64,000 nt of DNA from Marivirga aurantiaca (lineage in GTDB: Bacteria > Bacteroidota > Bacteroidia > Cytophagales > Cyclobacteriaceae), in assembly GCF_016679925.1 (NCBI RefSeq), contig NZ_JAEQBW010000003.1, positions 1 to 64,000 on the forward strand. Direction: 5' to 3'. Positions 1 through 8,765 of the stretch are shown here, in pieces. The stretch's first letter is position 1, and each line of letters opens with the position of its first letter. The notes beneath the pieces were generated by a model. It ran no database searches. It was not told the origin of the DNA and saw nothing but the letters and a program-made list of their open reading frames with translations. A program made the position numbers and the translations under genes.

Positions 1-2
1 TT

Positions 3-3000
3 GACCCTGAAACAGATCTTCCCTACGTAATAGGCTCAACTACTACTCTAGGTGTATTTGAAGGCGAGGTTCCTTTCTTTGTGGTAAATGGCTCATACGA
101 TGTGATGATGTCTGCTTCAGTTGAAATGGGAGAGGAAACCTACTACATCTATGGAGATGAGGAAAGCGGTGTTGATGTAGGAGACCTGGATGTTTTCCTT
201 CGTGCAGCAGAATTAGTTTATCAAGGAGATCCAAATGCTACTATTTATGCCGGACAGGATGTTACATTCTCTATCAATATAGAAAATGATGAAACCAATC
301 TGGATGCTACGGCTGATTTATTTGTCAATTTGATATTTGATTCAAATGAAGGAGATATTGTATTGGCTACTCAGCAAGGCATGGGAGATATTACCATTGC
401 ATTGCCAACTGATTATTCGGGCACAGGTGATTTCAGAATTGAATTGTCTGAAGATGCGCCATTAGCTGAAGTAGGAACTTTATTGGAAAATAGCGATTTC
501 ACAAACCTTAATAGATCATCTGATCAGTTTATTGCTGGTGAAGTTGCGGAGTTGGAAGTAATAAGCGAATACATATATGAAACTCAATTTACTGGAAATG
601 CTGCTCTTTTCTTTACTTATAATTATCAGAAAATGGGTACTCAAAATTTAGTGGCAGAATTTTCTATCAATAACGGAGCTTATCAAGTCTTAACATCATT
701 CCCCAATGGATCAGGTAGTCCAGGTTACTACCTCCCGAGTCAGTTACGTGATAACCCCGGTACAGGCGGAGAAAATATTCGCTACAGGTTTAGGTTGAGC
801 AATAATGAAATTGATGGAAGTACATTTGAAATCACCAATTTCAGGATTGATATTAATTATTCTTCAGGCATATTTATATATCCTAATCTGAGCGAATCTG
901 GTGGGACTGCTGGATTTGAGGAGCAGACCGGCCGCAGGTTGCTAACTACCCGTGATTTCACACCTGAAGAAATGGCTGATGCTGCTAGAATAACATTTGA
1001 AGTTGATTTCGATCAACTTCCGGTTAATTTAACAGCAAGTCAGTACATAGCGTTTGAATACTCTACGGATGGTGGAACAAGCTATACACCACTGGAAACC
1101 TATCCGGAAACGGATGCTGAGGTTGCCTTGTCTGGCGATGGATTTACCTATCCGATTACTGCCGATATGAAAGAGAACGGTGTAAGGTTCAGATGGAGAC
1201 AAGAAGAAGCTAAAGGCGATTTCTTCATAGAAAATCTTAATATCATATTTGGGGAAAGCTTGCCATTCGATTATGTAGATGAATCAATCAGTATAGCACA
1301 GCAAGTGCTGACGGTAAATGCTATTTCAGCCGTTGAAGGTTGCGTGGACAGTGAAGTGACCCTGGATTACGAGATCAAGGGTAGATTCGGTGCAGACAAT
1401 GTAGTGACTGTTGATTACAGGAATGCTGGCGGTACAATCAATCCAATTAGTGGCTATGAATTCAACCTTGTTGAAGGTTCAGGCCAGGTTACTTTTGGAT
1501 TTGCCGGAAACACCTTGAGCAACACAGCTGACAATGGCATCTTTAAGTTCAGATTGAGTGCTGAAGACGAGACCACTGACAATACAGTGAATGTTGATGG
1601 TAATTTCTCTGAAGAGAGTTATGAATTGGTTGCACCTGTCAATACAGGCTCAAGCTTTACGGTAAACGATCCATTGGCTTGTGCACCGGAAGATGTGGTT
1701 GTAAGCATCGATGCAGGCAGTATGCAGGATTACTTCATGTACGAGGTTTTGGATGCAGCTGATGGCACTGTTTTGGGAAGCTTGTTGAGAGACCCTGAAG
1801 ATTACCAGAATGAGATCAACATTGGTCAGATCGCTGCTTCCACTGATTTGGAATTGAGGATCACTTCCCAATCATCAAACGGAACAGTTTGTAATACTTT
1901 AATAGTAGACGAAGAGTCTGTAGAAGTATTGGCCAACTTTGAATTATATTCTTATTTAGACTCTGATGTGAACTGGAAGTTAGTAGCTGGAGGTTCAGAA
2001 CTGACTACTTGTGACGGAGCAGAAGAGGTGTCTTTAAGTGTTAGAAGATTGCTTGAGGATGGAAGTATTACCACAACAGGAACTACTTTAGTTGAGTGGT
2101 TCAGAGATGACCTGGACAACCTGGTTGCAACAGGTACTTCAATTGATGATGATGGTGATATTGAAGTTTCTGGTTCTTATTTCGCAAGAGTGACAACCGT
2201 AAGTTGTGTATACACTACTGAGTCTATCCAGATAAATATCGCAGAAACACCAGATCAACCAGTTGTTACAGTAGTGAGTGGTGATTTGGAAGCTTGTTCT
2301 TCTGCTGACCCTGTGGTTTTGGCAGCACCTGAAGGTTATGATTTCTATCTGTGGAGCAATGGTGCTACTTCAAGGACTATTTCTATTGAGGACCAGGGAT
2401 CATATTCTGTACAGGTATCTAATGTGCCATTTGGTACAGGTTGTTCAAGTGATGCATCTGCTTCAATAGATGTTGACAGATATGATGTGCCTGAATTTGC
2501 GGTTAGAAATGACAACACAACTACTTTAATAGGTGCTGGTGAAGTTATTAATGTTTGTGAAAGTATTGATATTGAATTTATGGATGGTACATCATTTGGA
2601 AATAACGGTAATGTTCAGGTAATCAAAGATGGAGCAGTATATGCTACTACCGATGAAGATGATTATGAAATTACTGAATCCGGTGTATATTCTTTCGTTT
2701 GGAACTTTGATGCGTTGAACGTTGACGGTTGTACAGCTACTTCAGTGGAATTCACTGTTAATATATTGGAGCAACCAACCGAGGCCCCTGCATTGACTTC
2801 AACCGGAGATTTAAGCTTCTGTGCTGGTGAAGGAACAGTAGTTTTAACGGCACCAACAGGTTCTGATTACTACAGATGGAGAAGGGATGGAACTACCATT
2901 ACTAATTCTACTCAGGGCCTTGTCAATACCAATACTTTAGAGGTAAGCAATGCCGGTAGTTATACTGTTGAAGTGGGTAATGCAGCGGGTTGTTACTCTC

Positions 3001-3803
3001 CGCAATCCAATGCGATAGTTGTAACAGTAGTTGCTGAGCCAAGTATTCCTGGTTTATCTCAGGTGAATACTACTTGTGGTGCCGGAGAGGTTGAGTTTAG
3101 TATTTTTAATGGAAATACAGCTGCAATGACCTACCAATTATATAATGGTAATACAGGAATTGCATCTGGTAACCCGGTGACAATACAATCAGGCTCTAGT
3201 GGTATAGCAGTAACTGATGTAGTAGAAGAGGACAATACACCATTCTACGTTGAGGTAAGTTATGCAGATGGAACAGGTTGTTCTAATGTAAACCCGGCAA
3301 TTTTCTCTTATGGAAGTGTAAGAAACATCACTTTAGAAATGAATGATTCAAGGCTGATAGCAACTTTTGATGGTAGTGCAACTGTTAGATGGTACAGGAA
3401 TGGAGTTTTAATGATTAATTCAACCTCTAACTCAATTATTATCACTGACAATGCTGAGTATACTGTAGAAGTTGAATACACTTCAGGTTGTATTATAACC
3501 GGAAGTTCTGCTGATTTGGACGAAAGAGTATTGGCCAACAGAAGCGGAGTTAGCATGGATGTAAATACCTATCCTAACCCAAGTTCATCTGAGGTGAACC
3601 TGAACATAGTGAGTGAGTACATGGGCAAGCACCAATTGGTAATCACCACAATGACCGGTCAGGTAATGAAGTCAGATAGCTTTGAGAAGAATAGTCTGGA
3701 AGCTAAGCATATGATTTCAATCAGTGACCTGGAGTCAGGTATTTATATGCTACAGATTCAGTATGAAGGTCTGGTTAAAAATGTAAGAATCATTAAAAAT
3801 TAA
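3..3803 (+). CDS. Giant T9SS-secreted multidomain surface protein (5' end outside window)
   Basis: The frame is open from the left edge, so only the last 1266 residues are present and the true start lies upstream. The visible part is acidic, rich in Thr/Ser/Gly/Asn and made of beta-sandwich-like repeats. Two clear Ig-like modules around nt 2250-3030 share the pattern of a CxxxxPVVL-like strand, a W in YLW or YRW, then a SYSVQV or SYTVEV strand, and are linked by paired Cys. The last 80 residues are a type A T9SS sorting domain: YPNP near nt 3570, a TxTGQV-like strand and a final SGIYMLQI...RIIKN strand. By family knowledge such proteins are exported by Sec, carried across the outer membrane by T9SS and anchored or released; an adhesin or gliding role is possible but not shown. 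No catalytic motif was seen. The lipoprotein gene follows after 5 bases, so the two are probably cotranscribed. Confidence 0.88.
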   Translation, partial: DPETDLPYVIGSTTTLGVFEGEVPFFVVNGSYDVMMSASVEMGEETYYIYGDEESGVDVGDLDVFLRAAELVYQGDPNATIYAGQDVTFSINIENDETNLDATADLFVNLIFDSNEGDIVLATQQGMGDITIALPTDYSGTGDFRIELSEDAPLAEVGTLLENSDFTNLNRSSDQFIAGEVAELEVISEYIYETQFTGNAALFFTYNYQKMGTQNLVAEFSINNGAYQVLTSFPNGSGSPGYYLPSQLRDNPGTGGENIRYRFRLSNNEIDGSTFEITNFRIDINYSSGIFIYPNLSESGGTAGFEEQTGRRLLTTRDFTPEEMADAARITFEVDFDQLPVNLTASQYIAFEYSTDGGTSYTPLETYPETDAEVALSGDGFTYPITADMKENGVRFRWRQEEAKGDFFIENLNIIFGESLPFDYVDESISIAQQVLTVNAISAVEGCVDSEVTLDYEIKGRFGADNVVTVDYRNAGGTINPISGYEFNLVEGSGQVTFGFAGNTLSNTADNGIFKFRLSAEDETTDNTVNVDGNFSEESYELVAPVNTGSSFTVNDPLACAPEDVVVSIDAGSMQDYFMYEVLDAADGTVLGSLLRDPEDYQNEINIGQIAASTDLELRITSQSSNGTVCNTLIVDEESVEVLANFELYSYLDSDVNWKLVAGGSELTTCDGAEEVSLSVRRLLEDGSITTTGTTLVEWFRDDLDNLVATGTSIDDDGDIEVSGSYFARVTTVSCVYTTESIQINIAETPDQPVVTVVSGDLEACSSADPVVLAAPEGYDFYLWSNGATSRTISIEDQGSYSVQVSNVPFGTGCSSDASASIDVDRYDVPEFAVRNDNTTTLIGAGEVINVCESIDIEFMDGTSFGNNGNVQVIKDGAVYATTDEDDYEITESGVYSFVWNFDALNVDGCTATSVEFTVNILEQPTEAPALTSTGDLSFCAGEGTVVLTAPTGSDYYRWRRDGTTITNSTQGLVNTNTLEVSNAGSYTVEVGNAAGCYSPQSNAIVVTVVAEPSIPGLSQVNTTCGAGEVEFSIFNGNTAAMTYQLYNGNTGIASGNPVTIQSGSSGIAVTDVVEEDNTPFYVEVSYADGTGCSNVNPAIFSYGSVRNITLEMNDSRLIATFDGSATVRWYRNGVLMINSTSNSIIITDNAEYTVEVEYTSGCIITGSSADLDERVLANRSGVSMDVNTYPNPSSSEVNLNIVSEYMGKHQLVITTMTGQVMKSDSFEKNSLEAKHMISISDLESGIYMLQIQYEGLVKNVRIIKN

Positions 3804-3808
3804 GAATC

Positions 3809-4222
3809 ATGAGAAAATTCATAAATTATATTTTTGTACTTGGGATAGCTTTAATAGCTATCTCATGTGCCAAACCTGAAGATCCTTCAACCGGTAAAAT
3901 GGTTGTAGGTGAATGGTTAGTAGACGAAGCATATGTTTCAGGCCAGGCTGATGACTCCGATATCATTGAAAGACTGGTGATCGAGCGTGATGGTAACTTT
4001 GTGCTGGAAGATGCCAATGGTGTGTTAAGTGTAGGCACGTGGTCTGCTACAGAAACAGCGTTGACATTGACAGGTACTGGAGAAGGTTCTGAAACCCGTG
4101 ACTTACAAATTGTTACTATGACTTATTCGAAAGCACATTTTGTGCAGAATGTGTCAAGTTCAATAGCCGGTGATTTTGAGATCCGCTATTTAATGAACAG
4201 GTTTAACGGTAACAATTATTGA
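3809..4222 (+). CDS. Small lipocalin-like lipoprotein
   Basis: 137 residues. The N-terminus is a lipoprotein signal peptide: a basic start, a hydrophobic run and a lipobox ending AISC, with Cys20 as the predicted lipidated residue. The mature part has a VGEWLVDEAYV strand, then LVIERDGNFVLEDANG and GTWSATETALTLTG, a pattern seen in short lipocalin-like or META-like Bacteroidota lipoproteins in which a residual-weight-type strand repeat forms a small beta-barrel. This is a resemblance, not a firm family assignment. It starts 5 bases after the giant secreted protein and is followed by a good terminator, so it is likely the last gene of that transcript and may be an envelope partner of it. Confidence 0.8.
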   Translation: MRKFINYIFVLGIALIAISCAKPEDPSTGKMVVGEWLVDEAYVSGQADDSDIIERLVIERDGNFVLEDANGVLSVGTWSATETALTLTGTGEGSETRDLQIVTMTYSKAHFVQNVSSSIAGDFEIRYLMNRFNGNNY

Positions 4223-4252
4223 TACTTAATTAGGTAACAACAATTCCTATTT

Positions 4253-4286
4253 AACCCCATCAGTCTTTGATTGATGGGGTTTTTTA
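4253..4286 (+). terminator. Rho-independent terminator
   Basis: AACCCCATCA pairs perfectly with TGATGGGGTT across a 9-base loop and runs into six T. It ends the transcript of the giant secreted protein and lipoprotein. Confidence 0.9.
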
Positions 4287-4362
4287 TGGTCAATCTTCTT
4301 TAATCTGCATCTATCGAAGGAGTAAACTAAAAAGTGCTGTCACCCTAAACCCTCATCTCTTC

Positions 4363-4389
4363 CTATCTGTAGTTTTAGCGCAGCGGACT
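4363..4389 (+). repeat. Dispersed intergenic motif, copy A
   Basis: The 27 bases CTATCTGTAGTTTTAGCGCA + GCGGACT recur with only small changes at 29882-29909, where the T run is one base longer. Both copies lie in gene-free, repeat-rich DNA. The motif is not part of any open frame. Its function is unknown. Confidence 0.6.
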
Positions 4390-4448
4390 GTGGATTGTTC
4401 AATAACCATGAGTCTGCGACTCAATAATTAAGCATGATGTTGGCTATA

Positions 4449-4503
4449 TTTCGGTTAGGACATGCCAGTGGTTTCGGTCAAATGGTGCACTGTTAAACCG
4501 AAA
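4449..4503. repeat. Nested inverted repeat
   Basis: TTTCGGTT (4449-4456) pairs perfectly with AACCGAAA (4496-4503), and inside it CAGTG (4466-4470) pairs with CACTG (4488-4492). It could form a 55-nt hairpin or cruciform. There is no T tract, so it is not a standard terminator. Confidence 0.5.
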
Positions 4504-4570
4504 AAGGCGACCCAATTTGAACCGTAATTGCCAGCCTTGAAAGGACAACATCATTTTTATGAATAACGAA

Positions 4571-4670
4571 ACCCCGGCTCCATAGGAGCTTAATCATAGT
4601 AGAAAAACATTGTATAATCGAACCAAGCTCCGTAGGTGCGATATAGTATTGTCAATAAAACCATTTTTCT
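4571..4670. repeat. Two tandem 50-bp degenerate repeat units with GCTCC/GGAGC hairpins
   Basis: A short hairpin GCTCC-ATA-GGAGC at 4577-4589 is followed exactly 50 bases later by the related GCTCC-GTA-GGTGC at 4627-4639. Each is followed by a similar A-rich stretch with a TAGTA-like core. This resembles small GGAGC-type intergenic repeats that I recall as common in Bacteroidota genomes, but I cannot confirm family membership here. Confidence 0.5.
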
Positions 4671-4683
4671 GAATGTTGCAGTT

Positions 4684-4708
4684 CAAGTTCTGTGAGTCAC
4701 AGAACTTG
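4684..4708. repeat. Near-perfect 25-bp palindrome
   Basis: CAAGTTCTGTGA, one central G, then its exact reverse complement. A related smaller palindrome, TGAGTC-TGC-GACTCA, lies upstream at 4409-4423 and shares the TGAGTC core. With 12 paired bases and a one-base centre it is a strong cruciform or a dimeric-protein site, 63 bases beyond the 3' end of engB. The gene-free stretch 4287-4771 holds this and the repeats at 4363, 4449 and 4571, and no credible gene. Confidence 0.65.
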
Positions 4709-4771
4709 GGGAAACGTCAGACCTAGCTTAAGTAAATGCCGGCAAGTTACACCCGTCAGGCATAAGTTCGT

Positions 4772-5386
4772 CTACTCTTCAACTTCATTCCAATGCTCAT
4801 TTAATTGCTCAATGAAACCTAATATTGCTTCCTTGCCTTTTTCTTCCGTAGCAGAACTGATAAAGTGCGGAGGGAATTCATCCCAGGTGTTAAGCATGTT
4901 TTTTTTGAATACTGCCACATTTTGCTGTGTTTTATTCCTGGATTGTTTGTCTGCCTTGGTAAAGATAATTGATAATGGTAATTGGTTTCTTCCTAGAAAA
5001 TCAATAAACTCGACATCTATTTTTTGCGGGGGAAGCCGTGAATCTATCAGTACAAAAATACATACCAGGTTTTCCCTTGAAGTAAGGTAATTATTGATCA
5101 TATTTCCCCAGCCGGCATTTACTTTTTTGCTTACTTTGGCATAACCGTAGCCGGGTAAATCTACCAGGTACCATGATTTATCCATCAAAAAATGGTTGAT
5201 TAATTGCGTTTTTCCCGGCTTTCCTGATATTTTTGCAAGGCTTTTTCTACCTGAAAGCATATTTATTAGAGAAGATTTTCCTACATTAGAACGACCAATA
5301 AAAGCATACTCGGGTAAATCAGGTGCTGGGCATTTGCTGTGGTCTGTATTACTGATGATAAATTCTGCTTCTTTAATGCTGTTCAT
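4772..5386 (-). CDS. engB: Ribosome biogenesis GTPase EngB (YsxC/YihA)
   Basis: 204 residues, the usual EngB length. It is a TRAFAC-class GTPase needed for late assembly of the 50S ribosomal subunit in the cytoplasm. Motifs in order: G1 GRSNVGKSS at residues 31-39, G2 region KPGKTQ, G3 DLPGYGYAKV from residue 76, and G4 FTKAD. The spacing from G1 to G3 and the absence of a second GTPase domain separate it from Der/EngA. It stands alone, read leftward, convergent with the secreted protein and lipoprotein transcript and divergent from the PorE-like gene. A near-consensus -7 box (TATCTTTA in its direction) lies just before its start, inside 5387-5405. Function and start are well supported. Confidence 0.96.
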   Translation of the reverse strand: MNSIKEAEFIISNTDHSKCPAPDLPEYAFIGRSNVGKSSLINMLSGRKSLAKISGKPGKTQLINHFLMDKSWYLVDLPGYGYAKVSKKVNAGWGNMINNYLTSRENLVCIFVLIDSRLPPQKIDVEFIDFLGRNQLPLSIIFTKADKQSRNKTQQNVAVFKKNMLNTWDEFPPHFISSATEEKGKEAILGFIEQLNEHWNEVEE

Positions 5387-5556
5387 GCCGTAAAGATAAA
5401 GGCTTTATGTTAAAGAAGATAGAAATGACAACTATATGAAAGATTTTTCATAAGTTTTCGCTTGTTTTTTTGATATAACATAAAAAGTAACTTAATTTAA
5501 GTGATTATTTGAGTGAAGCGACCTAACTCGCTATCTTTTACCGAATTAAGAATAAT

Positions 5557-7641
5557 ATGAAATTATTATATAGACTGCTTCTTATCTTTCTCCTCCCCTT
5601 CATTTTCTTGAACGATAGCTTTTCTCAGGAAATGACTCCGGAACAGGAAGCTGAAGAATATATGGCATTAGCTCAGGAAATTCTTTCTGCGACAAAAGTT
5701 TTGACGCAGGCACGCGAAATGTACGTACTTGCTGCGGAAGCGGACCCCAGTAATGTTGAAGCTAATTTTATGGCAGGTAATACTTACTTACAAACAACAG
5801 AGAAGGCAAAAGCAACGAAATTTCTTTTAAGGACATATCAACTGGATCCGAATTATAAATTCAATCTGTTGTACTTGATTGGTAGGGGGTATCATTATGG
5901 CTACGACTTTGGAACCGCTATTGATTATTATAAAGAATACGAAAGAAAACTGGAAAAAAGTAAAGACTATAATGGAGCAGATAAAACTCCTTTGCTGGAA
6001 GTAGAAAGAAGAATATACGAATGTGAGAATGGGCAGCGGTACAAAAACAATCCTGTAAATTATTCAATTGAAAATATGGGTTCAACTATTAATTCCGATT
6101 CCTGGGATTATGCACCTGTTGTAAATGCGGATGAAACCGTAATGGTTTTTACCACCAGAAGAAGTGATGGGAATTTAAATGAAAATGTTTTTGACGATAA
6201 TTTTCATTACGAAGACATTTTCATTTCAAAAAAGAGTAATGGAAAATGGCAATATGCCGAGAATATTGGGAGTGTGGTAAATACAAAATATCATGACTCT
6301 AACCTGGGTTTTTCTCCTGACGGCAAAACGTTGTATATCTATAGCGATGAAGGGAATGGAGACATTTATTATACCAATTTGTTGGCAGAGGATACCTGGT
6401 CTCCGCCTGTTGGATTGAGTGAAAATATTAATTCGGCTGGATATAATGAGAAATCTGTTTCTCAATCTTCTGATGGAAACACCTTGTTTTACGCCAGTAA
6501 CAGGCCTGGAGGAAACGGAGGTTTTGATATTTATTATTCTACCAAAAACAAAAAAGGAGAGTGGGGTCCCTCTAAGAATTTAGGAAATGTGATAAATACG
6601 GAAGAGGACGAAGATGGTCCTTTTATTCAGTATGATGGGAAAACTTTGTATTTCAGTTCCACAGGCCATGATGGGATGGGAGGTTTTGATATTTACAAGA
6701 CGGAATATGATAGCGCAAGTAATGAATGGAGTACTCCTGTGAATTTGGGTTATCCCCTTAATTCGCCTGATGATGATGTTTATTTTGTAATGACCAAAGA
6801 TGGTAAAACAGGATATTACGCTTCAGTGAGAGAGGATGGTTTCGGCTACAATGACATTTACTCAGTAACAATTGCAGATGCAAGTGGTGGTGTTACGAAT
6901 AAGGAAACTGTCAAGAAAGATAATCCGGTAGATGAGGATAAAATTGATAGTGATAGGGACGTGAATAAAGTGGATGTTGCTGATGCTAAAGAGGATGAAA
7001 CCGTTGATACCGACCAACCTGTTACTTTGATGGTGCGTATAGTTGATGCTAAAACCAATGAAACAATAGATGCAAAATTAGAACTAAAAAGCCAGCCTGA
7101 TAACATAATACTCCCTCCCAATAAAATGGAAAATGGTATCTATAGCTTTACTGTAGTACGTGATGAAAATACTGATTTTATGCTATCTGCTGAGAAAACG
7201 GGATATATCTTCTCCAATAAAAAAATAAGTGTTCCGGCTTCTTCAGATAAGGAGATAACTATCAGGGAAACTATAAGATTGCGAAAGGCAGAAGTAGGAT
7301 CAAGTAAAGTGTTAAGGTATATCTTTTTCGATTTCGGGAAGGCGACCTTAAAAGCAGAATCTGATGATGAACTCAATAAAATGGTCAACTTCCTGGAGCA
7401 AAATAATAATGTGAATGTAGAGATAGCAGGTCATACGGATAATATCGGTAACGATGCTTTCAATAAGAAACTTTCTCAATTGCGTGCTAACCGGGTAATG
7501 AAATATTTAGTGGATAAGGGTATAGATAAGAATAGGTTGAATGCTGTTGGCTATGGAGAAGAACGTCCATTGGTAAGTAATGATGATGAGGTAATGGGTA
7601 GGGAGATCAACAGGAGGGTAGAATTTGTCATTAGGAAATAA
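5557..7641 (+). CDS. PorE-like OmpA protein (TPR, beta-propeller, CRD, OmpA-C)
   Basis: 694 residues. In order: a signal peptide ending near FSQ (residue 24); a TPR-like helical region at about 25-150; a PD40/WD40-like propeller at about 165-430 with repeated FSPDGKTLYIYS-like, SSDGNTLFYASNRPGG and GGFDIYYS blades; an acidic linker; a carboxypeptidase-regulatory-like beta sandwich at about 480-560; and an OmpA_C peptidoglycan-binding domain at about 580-694. The last holds GHTDNIG and the NxxLSxxRAxxV motif (NKKLSQLRANRV), the Asp and Arg known to bind diaminopimelate. This domain order is that of PorE, a T9SS component that links the machinery to peptidoglycan. The family has many paralogues, so a direct T9SS role is an inference. 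A paralogue lies at 30303-32168. It has its own terminator. Confidence 0.9.
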   Translation: MKLLYRLLLIFLLPFIFLNDSFSQEMTPEQEAEEYMALAQEILSATKVLTQAREMYVLAAEADPSNVEANFMAGNTYLQTTEKAKATKFLLRTYQLDPNYKFNLLYLIGRGYHYGYDFGTAIDYYKEYERKLEKSKDYNGADKTPLLEVERRIYECENGQRYKNNPVNYSIENMGSTINSDSWDYAPVVNADETVMVFTTRRSDGNLNENVFDDNFHYEDIFISKKSNGKWQYAENIGSVVNTKYHDSNLGFSPDGKTLYIYSDEGNGDIYYTNLLAEDTWSPPVGLSENINSAGYNEKSVSQSSDGNTLFYASNRPGGNGGFDIYYSTKNKKGEWGPSKNLGNVINTEEDEDGPFIQYDGKTLYFSSTGHDGMGGFDIYKTEYDSASNEWSTPVNLGYPLNSPDDDVYFVMTKDGKTGYYASVREDGFGYNDIYSVTIADASGGVTNKETVKKDNPVDEDKIDSDRDVNKVDVADAKEDETVDTDQPVTLMVRIVDAKTNETIDAKLELKSQPDNIILPPNKMENGIYSFTVVRDENTDFMLSAEKTGYIFSNKKISVPASSDKEITIRETIRLRKAEVGSSKVLRYIFFDFGKATLKAESDDELNKMVNFLEQNNNVNVEIAGHTDNIGNDAFNKKLSQLRANRVMKYLVDKGIDKNRLNAVGYGEERPLVSNDDEVMGREINRRVEFVIRK

Positions 7642-7661
7642 CTTAAAAACCATCATATTTC

Positions 7662-7686
7662 AAGGGTCTTCATGACCCTTTTTTTA
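7662..7686 (+). terminator. Rho-independent terminator after the PorE-like gene
   Basis: AAGGGTC (7662-7668), loop TTCAT, GACCCTT (7674-7680), then a continuing T run to 7685. It lies 20 bases after the stop codon. Confidence 0.88.
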
Positions 7687-7749
7687 TGCAGCTATGTAAC
7701 AAGATGTGCTGGCATTAAGTTATTTTTAAGAATAGAACAAATCTGATTA

Positions 7750-8418
7750 ATGAAAAAGTATGCTATAATAGTAGCCGGTGGGTCAGGGAAAAGGATGGGG
7801 ATGAGTCTGCCTAAACAATTCCTTAAACTGGGAGGTACTCCCGTTCTCATGCATACTTTGCAGGCTTTTCACATGGCAGATTTTGACATTCAACTAATCA
7901 TCACTTTGCCTTCAGAAGAAATTAATTTTTGGAAGGAACTATGCGAATGGCATCATAATTACACTCCACATATTACTGTGAGTGGTGGTGAAACCAGGTT
8001 TCATTCTGTAAAGAATGCTTTGGAGTACGTTGAAAACAATGCTTTGGTGGCTATACATGATGGTGTTAGGCCTTTCATTAGTGAGGAATTAATTATAAAT
8101 TCCTATGAAGTAGCTCGTGAAAAAGGTAGTGCCGTTACTTCAGTGAAAATGAAAGATTCAGTGAGGCAATTAGAAGCTGTTAAAAGTCACAACCTGGATA
8201 GAAGTAAACTTAGAGCTATTCAAACTCCACAAACTTTCCAGTCAAATCTAATCAAATCGGCTTATGAGCAAGATTTTAAAGAAGAATTTACTGATGATGC
8301 ATCAGTAGTTGAAGCTACTGGTCACAATATTACCTTATTGGAGGGGAGCTATAAGAATATTAAAATCACTACACCTGAAGATATGCTTGTTGCTGAAGCT
8401 TTTTTAAAAGCAAAGTGA
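7750..8418 (+). CDS. ispD: 2-C-methyl-D-erythritol 4-phosphate cytidylyltransferase
   Basis: 222 residues, the normal length for IspD. It couples CTP to methylerythritol 4-phosphate in the MEP pathway of isoprenoid synthesis (cytoplasm). The N-terminal nucleotide-binding signature is AGGSGKRMG at residues 9-17, followed by PKQFLKLGGTPVL. The family motifs HDGVRPF (about 101-107) and the TPQTFQ segment (about 159) and TDDASVVEA (about 181) are all present. The later MEP gene dxr lies 15 kb away at 23065-24222. It is a monocistronic gene between the PorE-like terminator and a hairpin that includes its own stop codon. Confidence 0.96.
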   Translation: MKKYAIIVAGGSGKRMGMSLPKQFLKLGGTPVLMHTLQAFHMADFDIQLIITLPSEEINFWKELCEWHHNYTPHITVSGGETRFHSVKNALEYVENNALVAIHDGVRPFISEELIINSYEVAREKGSAVTSVKMKDSVRQLEAVKSHNLDRSKLRAIQTPQTFQSNLIKSAYEQDFKEEFTDDASVVEATGHNITLLEGSYKNIKITTPEDMLVAEAFLKAK

Positions 8419-8436
8419 GTTTTTACTCACTTTGCT
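8409..8436. terminator. Bidirectional terminator spanning the stop codons of two convergent genes
   Basis: AGCAAAGTGAG (8409-8419) pairs perfectly with CTCACTTTGCT (8426-8436) over a 6-base loop. The stop of ispD is inside the left arm and the stop of the DUF2795 gene is at the end of the right arm. The T stretch in the loop and A/T flanks make it weak as a classical terminator, but an 11-bp stem in a convergent gap of 16 bases is best read as a shared terminator. Confidence 0.65.
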
Positions 8437-8656
8437 AATACTCATCCTCATTGAAAAAGAAATCATCTTTTGATGGGTAATCCGGCCATATCTCCTCAAT
8501 ATTTTCATAAGGTTGACCATCGTCTTCTAATTCTTGTAGGTTTTCTACAACTTCTAATGGCGCACCTGATCGAATTCCGAAGTCAATCAATTCGTCTTTA
8601 GTGGCAGGCCACGGTGCATCTTCTAAATATGAAGCTAATTCTAATGTCCAATACAT
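8435..8656 (-). CDS. DUF2795 family small acidic protein
   Basis: 73 residues. The start MYWTLELASYLEDAPWPATK and the end WPDYPSKDDFFFNEDEY match the strongly conserved DUF2795-type protein that I recognise from many Bacteroidota; its fold is a small helical one and its biochemical role is unknown. The middle GIRSGAPLEVVENLQELEDDG is the helical core. It is very acidic, without signal peptide or membrane segment, so cytoplasmic. A near-ideal promoter sits about 25 bases upstream of the ATG (8682-8711), and the gene ends in a hairpin shared with ispD. Confidence 0.9.
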   Translation of the reverse strand: MYWTLELASYLEDAPWPATKDELIDFGIRSGAPLEVVENLQELEDDGQPYENIEEIWPDYPSKDDFFFNEDEY

Positions 8657-8681
8657 ATTTTAACGTATTTTTTTTGATGCG

Positions 8682-8711
8682 CAAAAGTATAATAAATTTT
8701 TGTAAATCAAA
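8682..8711 (-). promoter_or_regulatory. Bacteroidota-type promoter for the DUF2795 gene
   Basis: Read on the minus strand: TTTG (8711-8708), an 18-base spacer, TACTTTTG (8689-8682). This fits the known Bacteroidota sigma consensus TTTG-N17..23-TAnnTTTG. The predicted transcription start lies about 20 bases before the ATG at 8656. Confidence 0.7.
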
Positions 8712-8765
8712 GTTTTAATTCACTTTCACTTAATATATTTGTTAGGAAAATTTCAACAATAGTTA

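Noticed and set aside
4571-4670. tRNA or small RNA gene
   Set aside because: No cloverleaf, no TTCGA-type T loop and no CCA end. The GGAGC hairpins fit a repeat better.
4692-5090. 132-residue plus-strand frame opposite engB
   Set aside because: It is the antisense shadow of the GTPase gene with no independent support.
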